Source of the DNA: Marinifilum caeruleilacunae
GTDB taxonomy: Bacteria > Bacteroidota > Bacteroidia > Bacteroidales > Marinifilaceae
NCBI RefSeq assembly: GCF_013141825.1
Contig: NZ_RZNH01000022.1
Location: 21,450 to 85,449, forward strand
Length of the DNA: 64,000 nt
Reading direction: 5' to 3'
Part shown: one piece after another, positions 8,891-17,181 of the stretch
How the letters are laid out: the number at the start of each line of letters is the position of its first letter
Numbering within the stretch: position 1 is the stretch's first letter
Made by a program: the position numbers and the translations under genes
The notes under the pieces: model-generated
Seen by the model: the letters and a program-made list of their open reading frames with translations, nothing else
The model's database searches: none
What the model was told of the DNA's origin: nothing

Positions 8891-10075
8891 ATGCACGATG
8901 ATTTTTACATAGAGGTTGAGTGTCAGCAACGAAACCAATTGGGGCAATCGATTTGTGGAGATGTTTTTATGTCGAGAAAGCTGAAGGACGAAGGCCGAAC
9001 CATTCTTGTGCTTTCCGATGGCCTGGGTAGTGGAGTAAAAGCGAATGTTTTGGCTACCTTAACTTCGTCTATGATCCTGAATTACATGAAGGTGAATAAG
9101 GATATCAGGAAGGCTGCAGAGGTAATTATGAAGACTTTACCGGTTTGTAGCAAACGAAAAGCAGGTTATTCAACTTTTACCATTGTTGAAATAGAGTGTG
9201 ACGGAGAAACCAGGATTATCTGTTATGACAATCCAGATTGCCTAATTCTAAGAGGTTTGGAATCTTTTCAACCAGAATGTGAAGAGTTGCATCCTGAAGG
9301 GGAGGCAAACAAAGGCAAGATTCTTTATTCTTATCGCTTCAAAGCCCAAAAAGAAGATCGTATTATTTTTTGCTCGGATGGCGTTACCAACTCAGGAATG
9401 GGATCGAAAAGATTACCATTTGGTTGGGGAATGGATAATGTTGACCAATTTGCCAGGGGATTGATCAGAAAACAACCTTATATCTCGGCGCGCCGATTGG
9501 GAAATGACATTGTAGAAAGAGCATGTGCAAACAATAGCAATCAGCCTAAAGATGATACTTCATGTGCTGTTTTGTATTACCGCGAACCTCGAAACCTGAT
9601 GATTTGCACAGGACCACCTTACGAAAAAACCAAGGATGCCAAGTTGGTGAGACAAATGCAGGAGTTTGAAGGAACAAAAATTGTGTGTGGTGGTACAACT
9701 GCTGGAATTGTATCCCGCGAATTGCAAAAGCCAATCGAAGTAGATTTAAATGTGTGCGATAGCGAATTGCCACCAGTATCGTTTATCGAGGGAGTTGATT
9801 TGGTTACCGAAGGAATTTTGACCTTGGGGAAAGTGCACAGGATCTTAAACAATTACAATCAAAATACAGTTCTAAGAAACGGGCCGGCCGATCGAATTGT
9901 AAAGCTACTTTTAGAAAGTGATAAGATCTTTATCATTAATGGAACGAAAATAAATGTGGCACATCAGGATCCAAAACTGCCTGTCGAATTAGAAATTAGG
10001 AGAACGGTTGTAAAGAATATCGTTGCACTGCTTGAGGAAAAGTTTTTAAAAGAAGTAGATCTTAGCTATATTTAG
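8891..10075 (+). CDS. SpoIIE-family protein phosphatase (module 1)
   Basis: I place the start at ATG 8891, giving 394 residues, the same length and aligned N-terminus (HDDFYIEVECQQ) as its paralogue downstream; a TTG nine bases earlier is less likely. PP2C/SpoIIE metal-site motifs are present: Asp43 in SDGLGSG, Asp163 in CSDGVTNSGMG, and Asp221-Asp222 in PKDDTSCAVL. The phosphatase fold ends near residue 230; the remaining 160 or so residues (from EPRNLMICTGPP, including CGGTTA and VTEGILTLGK) form an extension shared with the paralogue and of unknown function. It follows the HydS-like gene by 21 bases. Likely role: serine/threonine phosphatase whose activity is set by the neighbouring sensor (inference). 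Substrate unknown. Confidence 0.88.
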   Translation: MHDDFYIEVECQQRNQLGQSICGDVFMSRKLKDEGRTILVLSDGLGSGVKANVLATLTSSMILNYMKVNKDIRKAAEVIMKTLPVCSKRKAGYSTFTIVEIECDGETRIICYDNPDCLILRGLESFQPECEELHPEGEANKGKILYSYRFKAQKEDRIIFCSDGVTNSGMGSKRLPFGWGMDNVDQFARGLIRKQPYISARRLGNDIVERACANNSNQPKDDTSCAVLYYREPRNLMICTGPPYEKTKDAKLVRQMQEFEGTKIVCGGTTAGIVSRELQKPIEVDLNVCDSELPPVSFIEGVDLVTEGILTLGKVHRILNNYNQNTVLRNGPADRIVKLLLESDKIFIINGTKINVAHQDPKLPVELEIRRTVVKNIVALLEEKFLKEVDLSYI

Positions 10076-10105
10076 ACTGCACTAGATATAAAAACAATAA
10101 ACTAA

Positions 10106-10357
10106 ATGGCTGAGAAAATCGAAATCACCATCTGTTTGGGAAGTTCATGCTTTTCAAGAGGGAATGGTAAAGCTCTTAAAGCAATTAATACTTATTTAGA
10201 AGAAAATAAATTAAAAGATAAGGTTTTCTTTCATGGAGAACTTTGTACGGGCAATTGCGCCAAAGGACCAATTCTAAAAATTGATGATGAATTGTATGAA
10301 GAAATTGATCCTGAAGGTGTAATTGAAATATTAAACGGGGTATTTGGCCTTGTTTAA
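10106..10357 (+). CDS. Thioredoxin-like [2Fe-2S] ferredoxin (NuoE-like)
   Basis: An 83-residue protein made only of the thioredoxin-like [2Fe-2S] fold seen at the C-terminus of NuoE/HydC-type subunits. The four ligands are Cys10 and Cys15 (C-x4-C in ICLGSSCFSRG) and Cys47 and Cys51 (C-x3-C in CTGNCAKGP), the spacing expected for this family. It lacks the N-terminal helical part of full-length NuoE. It sits between the two sensor/phosphatase modules, 30 bases after the first phosphatase and 35 bases before the second HydS-like gene, so it probably acts as their electron-transfer partner (inference). Confidence 0.9.
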   Translation: MAEKIEITICLGSSCFSRGNGKALKAINTYLEENKLKDKVFFHGELCTGNCAKGPILKIDDELYEEIDPEGVIEILNGVFGLV

Positions 10358-10392
10358 GAAATCTTTAGTTTCCAACCCTAAAACCCCGTATT

Positions 10393-12246
10393 ATGGCTTT
10401 AATCCTTACAAATAAGGACAAGTGTAATTTAAGTTATACTTGTATTCGCGTTTGTCCTGCCAAAGCAATTAAAATTGAGAATGATTATGCTCATATCATT
10501 GGTAACAGGTGTATTGGCTGTGGAAATTGTGTAACGGTATGTGCACAATCTGCCATCGAATACAGAAGTTCCGAAGAGCAGGTTAAAATGTTGCTTAGTG
10601 GCAACGATCCTGTTGTTGCCATTTGTGATCCGAGTATTTCAGGAGAATTTGATGATATCTTAGATTATCGAAATTTTGTAGGAATGATCCGTGCTTTGGG
10701 CTTCGACTACGTTGTAGAAGCTGCATTTGGCGCCGACCTTGTTGCCTATAAATACAAGAATCTATTCGATAATTTTCATGGTAAATATTACATCTCAACC
10801 AAATGTCCGGCTTTGGTAAATCAGGTCGAAAACTTTCACCCCGATTTGGTTGAAAACCTTGCGCCTATTGTACCACCAGGCGTTGCGATGGCAAAAGTTG
10901 TGCGCAAAAAATATGGGAAGAATGTAAAAATTGTTTCCTTATCGCCATGTGTAGCCAGTAAAAATGATGTGAAAGCTTTTAACGGTTCAGATGGTGATAT
11001 TCATGCCGTACTGAGTTTTGTTGAATTGCGTAAATTATTTAAAGAGTACAAGATTACTGAAAATTCTGTGGAGTTTTCAGAATTCGATCCTCCTTTTGCA
11101 CGATTGGGAGGTTTGTTCCCAATTAGTCATGGTTTGTTCCAGGCTGCCGATATTGATATCAGCATGTTGAATGGTGGCATTATTAGTACAGAAGGAAGAA
11201 ATAACTTTTTGCGATCCATCAATGAGTTTAAAACTCAGCACAACTTGAATCAGCACCTGGATTTATTCTATTGTGAAGGCTGTATTATGGGACCTGGTAC
11301 CTCTGCCGGGGGGCGTAAATTTTCAAGAAGATCGCAGGTAATAAGATATGTAAGAAAGAGACTGAAGACTTTTGACGAAGAGCAGTGGCAAAAAGAAATT
11401 GACGAATACAAAAACCTGGATTTAAACCGTGGATTTAAGTCGAGAGGACAGAGCCTGCCAACCCCTTCGGAAGATGAAGTGCATGCAGTGCTTATCGAAA
11501 TGGGGAAGGAGAAAATTGAGGATCAGTTGGGATGTGGTTCATGCGGTTATGAATCGTGTAGAGAATTTGCCATTGCCAAATGCCAGGGATTGGCTAATTA
11601 CGAAATGTGCTCTTCTTATACCATTAAAAATATGAACTCTGTTATTAAAGAGTTGAATTCGGCAAACGAGAAGTTATCGAAAACAAAAACCGCTTTAAAA
11701 GAATCGGAACGTATTGCCAATGAAGAACGAGTTGTAGCCCAGGAAGCATCGGAAACGGTATCAGCCATGCTACAAAAACTGCCTTCGGGAGTTGTTATCG
11801 TTGATGAGAATTTAAAAGTAATAGAATCGAATAAGAGTTTTGTTGATCTTCTTGGAGAGGAAACCAGGCTGTTGAGTGAAATTATACCAGGTTTAGTAGA
11901 TGCGGATTTAACCAAATTAATCCCTTTTCACAAGCTGTTTTCTACGGTAATTTTAAACGGTGAAGATATCTTGAATAAAGATGTTCATTACGGAAATTCG
12001 CTATTTAATGTATCGGTGTTTACCATTAAAAAGAACAAGATTGTAGGTGGTATTATTCGAGATTTATATGCGCCGGAAGTTCGAAAAGAAGAGGTAATTG
12101 GAAGAGCTAGAGCTGTAATTAAGGAAAACCTCCAAACCGTGCAGCAAATTGCATTTCTGTTGGGAGAGAGTGCTTCCAAAACAGAAAAACTATTGAATTC
12201 AATTATTAAATCTCACACACCGAGTGATGACGAAAAATCTGAATAA
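10393..12246 (+). CDS. HydS-like Fe-S/PAS protein with divergent H-cluster motifs (module 2)
   Basis: 617 residues, same domain order as module 1. The first ferredoxin motif has only three cysteines (Cys11, 17, 21; Ser14 at the second position); the second is complete (Cys40, 43, 46, 50). The H-cluster domain is altered: Lys137 precedes Cys138 in L1, Cys186 lies in SPCVASK (L2), and L3 has Cys294 and Cys297 with only two residues between them instead of three. The Fe-S domain (Cys381, 384, 389) is followed by a helical, probably coiled-coil linker at about 415-455 that module 1 lacks, then a PAS domain to about 570. It may bind a modified cluster or only [4Fe-4S] clusters and sense redox state rather than H2 (inference). 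It overlaps the next gene by one base. Confidence 0.82.
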   Translation: MALILTNKDKCNLSYTCIRVCPAKAIKIENDYAHIIGNRCIGCGNCVTVCAQSAIEYRSSEEQVKMLLSGNDPVVAICDPSISGEFDDILDYRNFVGMIRALGFDYVVEAAFGADLVAYKYKNLFDNFHGKYYISTKCPALVNQVENFHPDLVENLAPIVPPGVAMAKVVRKKYGKNVKIVSLSPCVASKNDVKAFNGSDGDIHAVLSFVELRKLFKEYKITENSVEFSEFDPPFARLGGLFPISHGLFQAADIDISMLNGGIISTEGRNNFLRSINEFKTQHNLNQHLDLFYCEGCIMGPGTSAGGRKFSRRSQVIRYVRKRLKTFDEEQWQKEIDEYKNLDLNRGFKSRGQSLPTPSEDEVHAVLIEMGKEKIEDQLGCGSCGYESCREFAIAKCQGLANYEMCSSYTIKNMNSVIKELNSANEKLSKTKTALKESERIANEERVVAQEASETVSAMLQKLPSGVVIVDENLKVIESNKSFVDLLGEETRLLSEIIPGLVDADLTKLIPFHKLFSTVILNGEDILNKDVHYGNSLFNVSVFTIKKNKIVGGIIRDLYAPEVRKEEVIGRARAVIKENLQTVQQIAFLLGESASKTEKLLNSIIKSHTPSDDEKSE

Positions 12247-13430
12247 TGGAAGATAAATTTCACATTGATATAGATTGCCAGCAGCTGTTTCATCACGGAG
12301 ATATGATATGTGGTGATGTTTTTCTATCGACAAGAATTAAAGAGGAAAACAGAACCATTGCGGTTTTGAGCGATGGAATGGGAAGTGGTGTAAAGGCAAA
12401 TGTTTTGGCCACCTTAACTGCATCTATGGCAATGAATTTTACGGTAGAGCACAAGGATGTTATCTCCATTGCCGAAATCATTATGAATACGCTGCCCGTT
12501 TGTAGTGTTAGAAAGGTGAGCTATTCCACCTTTACAATTATTGATATTGAATACGATGGCACCACCAGAATTATCGAGTTCGATAATCCTTGTTGTGTGG
12601 TGATGAGAGGTTCGGAAGTGTACGATCCGGGTTGGAGAACCATTACCCTGGATAGTGAAGAAAATCAAGGTAAGGAGTTGAGAACCTGTTCTTTCACCGC
12701 CAGAAAAGAGGATAGGATCCTGTTTTGGTCCGATGGCATTATGCAATCGGGAATGGGTAGTCGTGAATTGCCTTTTGGCTGGGGGCACGAAAATGCGCTG
12801 GATTACGTAAAGAATATTGTAAGGTCAACTCCTTTTATATCTGCAAGAAATTTGGGTTTACAGCTGGTGAAAAAGGCCGCTCGGAATGATAATGATCAAC
12901 CCAAAGATGATACGAATGCCGGTGTAATTTACTACCGCGAACCTAGAAAACTATTGATCTGTACAGGTCCTCCTTTTGAAGAAGATAAGGATTCGGAATA
13001 TGCAATGCGCGTATATCATTTTAAAGGAAAGAAAATCATTTGTGGAGGAACTACAGCAGAAATTCTTGCTCGTGAATTGAATTTAAAGTTTGCAGCCGGA
13101 ATGAAAATTACTGATCCTGAATTGCCTCCTGCTTCGTATATGGAAGGGATTAACCTGGTAACAGAAGGGATTTTAACCATTGGTAAGGTGGCCAGAATCC
13201 TTGAGGATTATAATATTGATTACGATTTGGGTGATGGACCTGCAGACCAAATTGTTCACTATTTGTTGCAAAGCGATAAGATCTCCATTATTTCGGGTAC
13301 GCGAATTAATTTTGCACACCAGGATCCGAGTCTGCCTGTTGAGCTTGAAATCAGACGAACTGTAGTGAAAAAGATTGTGAGTTTGTTAGAAGAAAAGTTT
13401 TTAAAGGATGTAAGCTTGACTTTTATTTAA
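12246..13430 (+). CDS. SpoIIE-family protein phosphatase (module 2)
   Basis: 394 residues, a clear paralogue of the phosphatase at 8891. Metal-site motifs are Asp43 in SDGMGSG, the SDGIMQSGMG block, and PKDDTNAGVIYY. It has the same C-terminal extension of about 160 residues with TGPPFEEDKD, CGGTTAEI, VTEGILTIGKV and a shared tail RRTVVKKIVSLLEEKFLK. The start ATG overlaps the stop of the second HydS-like gene (TAATG), indicating translational coupling and supporting one sensor to one phosphatase pairing. Its end overlaps the convergent receiver gene by four bases. Target proteins are unknown; STAS-type anti-anti-sigma factors are usual SpoIIE substrates but none is adjacent. Confidence 0.88.
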   Translation: MEDKFHIDIDCQQLFHHGDMICGDVFLSTRIKEENRTIAVLSDGMGSGVKANVLATLTASMAMNFTVEHKDVISIAEIIMNTLPVCSVRKVSYSTFTIIDIEYDGTTRIIEFDNPCCVVMRGSEVYDPGWRTITLDSEENQGKELRTCSFTARKEDRILFWSDGIMQSGMGSRELPFGWGHENALDYVKNIVRSTPFISARNLGLQLVKKAARNDNDQPKDDTNAGVIYYREPRKLLICTGPPFEEDKDSEYAMRVYHFKGKKIICGGTTAEILARELNLKFAAGMKITDPELPPASYMEGINLVTEGILTIGKVARILEDYNIDYDLGDGPADQIVHYLLQSDKISIISGTRINFAHQDPSLPVELEIRRTVVKKIVSLLEEKFLKDVSLTFI

Positions 13431-13807
13431 AGATACTTATCAATTAAACTAAGCAGCTTTTGACTGGAAATGGGCTTTGAAATGTAATCGTCGCAACCTG
13501 CGGCGATACTTTTTCCACGGTCTTCGGCCATGGCATAAGCTGTTTGTGAAATCACTGGAACTTTCGGGTCAATTTTCTTAATCGCCCTTGTGGCATCAAA
13601 TCCATTTAACAAAGGCATCTGAATATCCATCAGAATCAAATCAATATCATTTTGGGTAAAAATATCAATTGCATTTTGACCATTGGTTGCCCAAATAATA
13701 TTCGCGCCAGTTCTTCCAAGTACCTCTTCCAGAAATAGATAGTTGGATTCAACATCTTCGGCAATTAAAATTGTTTTTTCAGACCAGTTAAAAGTCTTCG
13801 TATTCAT
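13427..13807 (-). CDS. Receiver-only response regulator
   Basis: 126 residues forming a single CheY-like receiver domain with no output domain. Acidic pocket at Glu17-Asp18, phospho-acceptor Asp61 in LILMDIQMP, Thr89 in SQTAYAM and Lys111 in YISKPI are all present, so it should be phosphorylatable. The AMAEDRGK...GCDDYISKP region is typical of receivers paired with hybrid histidine kinases. It is convergent with the phosphatase gene and overlaps its last four bases, so it is not part of that operon; a functional link to the HydS-like cluster is only suggested by position. No histidine kinase gene lies nearby. Confidence 0.92.
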   Translation of the reverse strand: MNTKTFNWSEKTILIAEDVESNYLFLEEVLGRTGANIIWATNGQNAIDIFTQNDIDLILMDIQMPLLNGFDATRAIKKIDPKVPVISQTAYAMAEDRGKSIAAGCDDYISKPISSQKLLSLIDKYL

Positions 13808-14029
13808 TTGGTGGAATTAGGTTTTCATAAATAGATAATCAAATTTAGTTAAATTTTTTGGATTAAAAACAGGATTATCGTTCTATGGCAAACAAACACT
13901 TCCCGTTCTGGATTGTTAAATATTTAGATTGACAATTCTGATGCTTTCTAATTTAGGGTATTACAATGGCTTTGCGGATTGACATTATCAGCTTTATTGT
14001 TATTTTTGGGAATCTATAGAAAAAATCTC

Positions 14030-16114
14030 ATGACGTTTAAAATTTTCAGATCAGGACTTTTGTTAAGTCTTATTATTCTCTCGGGTGCATTAAAAGCACA
14101 AATTTCTCATGGTGGAGAGCCTATCTTCAAATATGGTGGATCAAAAAATCAATTGGTTTCTTTGCAATTGCCAAATTTTGAACTTTTATATAAAAACACC
14201 ATTGCAACAAGTACTAGTCAGGGAATTAGGCTTAAGAATGCCCAATATGCCCATGCTTACAAGGTGAATTACAATAGCTCTGAGCATGGTATTTGGGAAA
14301 TATTGAAAGATGGGAGAAAGGTTTGGAGGTTATCTGTAAAATCGGAAAATGCCTTTTCATTGGGCTTGATATTCTCAAAGTTTAAACTTCCTGAAGGAGG
14401 GCAATTGTTTGTTTACAATAGTCAGTCGAATCGGGTTTTAGGAGCATATACTCACGAGAATAACAAGAAATCAGGAAGATTTTCTATTGAACCGTTACAA
14501 GGGGATGAATTGGTAATTGAATACATTGAACCTAAAAACGTGGGTTTTAGTGCCGAATTGAGAATTGAAAGCATTTTGCACGATTACAAGAACATCTTTA
14601 ATTTACTAAAAGGAGAATCATCGGTTAAAGCTTCGGGTTCGTGTAATGTAGATATCAATTGTCCGGAAGGGAATGATTGGCAGACAGAGAAGAAATCGGT
14701 TTGTCACATTTTATACAATGGCTGGATTGCATCGGGAGCATTAATCAACAATACCAGGCAAGATGGTACGCCTTACCTTTTAACGGCTTATCACGTAATT
14801 CATGAGCAGGAGAATGCTGATATAGCCATTTTCTATTTTAACTACGAAAATTCGGGATGTATGTTTGAAGATGCTGAACGTTCTCAGTCAATCTCAGGCT
14901 CAACCCTGCGTGCAACAACTTCTAATTTGGATTTTAGTCTGCTTGAACTTTCTGTAGTACCTCCAGCTTCGTATACGCCTTATTACGCTGGCTGGGACAG
15001 ATCAGGTCGAATTCCGGCAAATACAACCAGTATACATCACCCTAGCGGAGATGCAAAGAAAATATCCATCGATAACGACTCTCCTGTTACAGCAACTTAT
15101 TCTGATGCTCGTTATACTTTTGATGATAATACAAGCTGGCAAATTCTGGATTGGGAAGTGGGTACAACCGAGGGAGGTTCATCTGGATCACCACTTTTTG
15201 ATGAGAACCATAGAATTATAGGTGACTTAACAGGTGGAGACGCAAGTTGTAGCAATTCAGTGAACGATTACTACGCAAAGTTTTCATCGAGCTGGGAAAA
15301 TTACCCAAACAGTAATGAGCAATTGAAATTTTGGCTCGATCCTTTGGGCCTGGGAGTAGAAACTCTTGATGGATTTGATCCATATGGAGGTTTTCTGGCC
15401 AGCTTTAATTTGTCGGCCGATACCATTTGTCATTCTTCTTCGATTAGTGTTACCGATTTTTCGAGTGGCGATCCAGACTCTTTTGAATGGCATTTTGGTG
15501 ATGGAGCAAGTCCGCAAAACGCTAATACTAAAGGACCACATACCGTAAATTATAGTACTACCGGAATGAAAGAGATCAAGCTAATTGTTGAAAAAGATGG
15601 AGTGAAGGACAGTATTGTAAAAAATGTTTTGGTGATGGATTTACCAATAGTTGATTTTGATTACCAACTTAATAAACTGTCAGTTAATTTGGTGAATGCC
15701 AGCATCGATGCTACTTCGTATAGTTGGAACTTTGGTGATGGCGGAACCTCTGAAGAGGCTAACCCAGTGCACTCTTATTCAAATTCGGGCACCTACACAA
15801 TCAGTTTAAATGCAAGTAATATTTGTGGTTCGGTTAGCTTGAACAAAGAGATAAAAACCTCCTATAACGATCAATTAAAGATCTATCCGAATCCATCAAA
15901 TGGTAAGTTTAGTATCGATTTAAGTAAAATCGTGTTTAGTGAATTGAGTTGGAGTGTATTTTCCACTCAGGGCGCGGAAGTTAAAAATGGACTGGTTTCG
16001 GAATTTACCAACATTTTAGAGTTCAACCTTAACGGACTTTCCGGCGGAGTTTATATCCTTCGAATGAATGTTGATGGGGAGGTATTAACAAGAAAGCTAC
16101 TTCTGGTAGAATAA
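14030..16114 (+). CDS. Secreted trypsin-like serine protease with PKD domains and T9SS sorting domain
   Basis: I choose ATG 14030 over an upstream start 51 bases earlier because it puts a signal peptide (MTFKIFRSG... ending LKAQ) at the N-terminus; the product has 694 residues. A lysyl-endopeptidase-like trypsin domain spans roughly residues 190-450 with His255 in TAYHVIH, Asp301 in SNLDFSLL and Ser385 in GGSSGSPLF. Two PKD-type domains follow (EWHFGDG and SWNFGDGG). The last 80 residues are a type A T9SS sorting domain (YPNPSNGKFSID ... GGVYILRM ... RKLLLVE), so the protein is expected to be exported across the outer membrane and attached or released. Role: extracellular protein digestion (family inference). 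It is followed by a terminator. Confidence 0.88.
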   Translation: MTFKIFRSGLLLSLIILSGALKAQISHGGEPIFKYGGSKNQLVSLQLPNFELLYKNTIATSTSQGIRLKNAQYAHAYKVNYNSSEHGIWEILKDGRKVWRLSVKSENAFSLGLIFSKFKLPEGGQLFVYNSQSNRVLGAYTHENNKKSGRFSIEPLQGDELVIEYIEPKNVGFSAELRIESILHDYKNIFNLLKGESSVKASGSCNVDINCPEGNDWQTEKKSVCHILYNGWIASGALINNTRQDGTPYLLTAYHVIHEQENADIAIFYFNYENSGCMFEDAERSQSISGSTLRATTSNLDFSLLELSVVPPASYTPYYAGWDRSGRIPANTTSIHHPSGDAKKISIDNDSPVTATYSDARYTFDDNTSWQILDWEVGTTEGGSSGSPLFDENHRIIGDLTGGDASCSNSVNDYYAKFSSSWENYPNSNEQLKFWLDPLGLGVETLDGFDPYGGFLASFNLSADTICHSSSISVTDFSSGDPDSFEWHFGDGASPQNANTKGPHTVNYSTTGMKEIKLIVEKDGVKDSIVKNVLVMDLPIVDFDYQLNKLSVNLVNASIDATSYSWNFGDGGTSEEANPVHSYSNSGTYTISLNASNICGSVSLNKEIKTSYNDQLKIYPNPSNGKFSIDLSKIVFSELSWSVFSTQGAEVKNGLVSEFTNILEFNLNGLSGGVYILRMNVDGEVLTRKLLLVE

Positions 16115-16120
16115 AACTAA

Positions 16121-16149
16121 AGCCATTCATGTAAAGAATGGCTTATTTT
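16121..16149 (+). terminator. Terminator of the secreted protease gene
   Basis: AGCCATTC pairs with GAATGGCT around a 7-base loop, followed by TATTTT. It lies six bases after the stop codon and before the convergent proC. Confidence 0.8.
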
Positions 16150-16170
16150 ACATCAAGCTCATGTTATTTA

Positions 16171-16968
16171 TTATTTCTCAATTTTTTCAAATGAGGTAAC
16201 AATTCCTCTTATTAGCGAAGAGGAAAAGCCCTGGTGTTCCATTTCATTCAATCCAACAATGGTACAACCCTTGGGCGTGGTTACTTTATCGATTTCCGAT
16301 TCTGGATGATTGCTGTTTTTCTGAAGCATTTCTGCTGCACCTTTTACAGTTTGCGATACAATTTGATTCGCAGTATTGGCGTCAAAGCCAATCTGTATAC
16401 CACCTTGTATCATGGCACGTATAAATCTGAAAACAAAAGCAATTCCGCAAGCTCCTAAAATGGTTGCAGCTTCCATCAATTCTTCATTGATAATAAGGCT
16501 TTCACCAACTGCATCAAATATGAATTTTACTTTTTCGGTCTGATTTTCATTGGAGTTTCTGCCACAAATACATGTTACCGATTCTCGAATATCTGCAGCA
16601 ATATTTGGCATGGCACGAAAAACAGGGATTTTATGATCCAACATTTCTGATATTTCTGTTGTGCCTAAGCCTGTGGCCAAAGAAACCAAAGTATGTTTGC
16701 CCTCCTTTATTTCAGGTTTAATTTCCCTGATAATTTTGCCGACATTATAGGGCTTTACTGCAAGGAGTATAATGTTGGATTGTTGCACTGCATAAAGGTT
16801 GTCTGAAGTAATTTCGGCACCCAATTTCTTTAAATCTTCAATTACATGCAGTTTTCTTCGGGTTGCAATAAGGTTTTCGGAGTTAAAACTTTCATGTTCC
16901 AACAAACCTTTGGCAATTGATTTTCCCAAATTACCACATCCAATAACACAAATTTTTTCGTTTTTCAT
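16171..16968 (-). CDS. proC: Pyrroline-5-carboxylate reductase
   Basis: 265 residues, the normal size of ProC, which reduces 1-pyrroline-5-carboxylate to proline with NAD(P)H in the cytoplasm. The N-terminal Rossmann motif is VIGCGNLGKSIAKGL (residues 8-22), followed by AVKPYNV and RAMPNIAA, both typical of the family. The C-terminal all-helical dimerisation domain has the signature region VTTPKGCTIVGLNEME, in which Lys replaces the more common Gly before GCT. It stands alone between the protease terminator and the LacI operon; no other proline biosynthesis genes are in the window. Confidence 0.95.
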   Translation of the reverse strand: MKNEKICVIGCGNLGKSIAKGLLEHESFNSENLIATRRKLHVIEDLKKLGAEITSDNLYAVQQSNIILLAVKPYNVGKIIREIKPEIKEGKHTLVSLATGLGTTEISEMLDHKIPVFRAMPNIAADIRESVTCICGRNSNENQTEKVKFIFDAVGESLIINEELMEAATILGACGIAFVFRFIRAMIQGGIQIGFDANTANQIVSQTVKGAAEMLQKNSNHPESEIDKVTTPKGCTIVGLNEMEHQGFSSSLIRGIVTSFEKIEK

Positions 16969-17131
16969 CTTTATCGTACTAGGGTAAAAGGTGTGAGTAT
17001 GCTTTTAGCTTACATACAAATGTACAATTTTACCTGAGTTAGAGAAGCTTATACCCAAGGAAAATATGTCTGCGAATGAACTCAAACCTGATGCTTTCTT
17101 AAAATTATTTTTATTCTTAAAAAAAATGTCA

Positions 17132-17165
17132 TACTTTTGATAAATCGATTTAGTAAACCGATTTA
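17132..17165 (+). promoter_or_regulatory. Promoter with two tandem LacI-type operators
   Basis: TACTTTTG at 17132-17139 fits the Bacteroidota -7 consensus TAnnTTTG. It is followed at once by TAAATCGATTTA (17141-17152, a perfect palindrome with central CG) and TAAACCGATTTA (17154-17165, 10 of 12 bases symmetric). The centres are 13 bases apart. Position at the transcription start and central CG fit LacI-family operators, so the downstream LacI gene probably represses its own operon. Confidence 0.72.
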
Positions 17166-17181
17166 GTAAAAGCGAAAACCT

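Noticed and set aside
7160-13430. Catalytic H2-producing or bifurcating hydrogenase
   Set aside because: Sensory-type motifs, PAS domains and phosphatase partners; no HydA-type catalytic subunit and no NuoF-like flavoprotein.
13979-14029. Upstream start for the secreted protease
   Set aside because: It would add 17 hydrophobic residues before a complete signal peptide; the ATG at 14030 gives a normal one.
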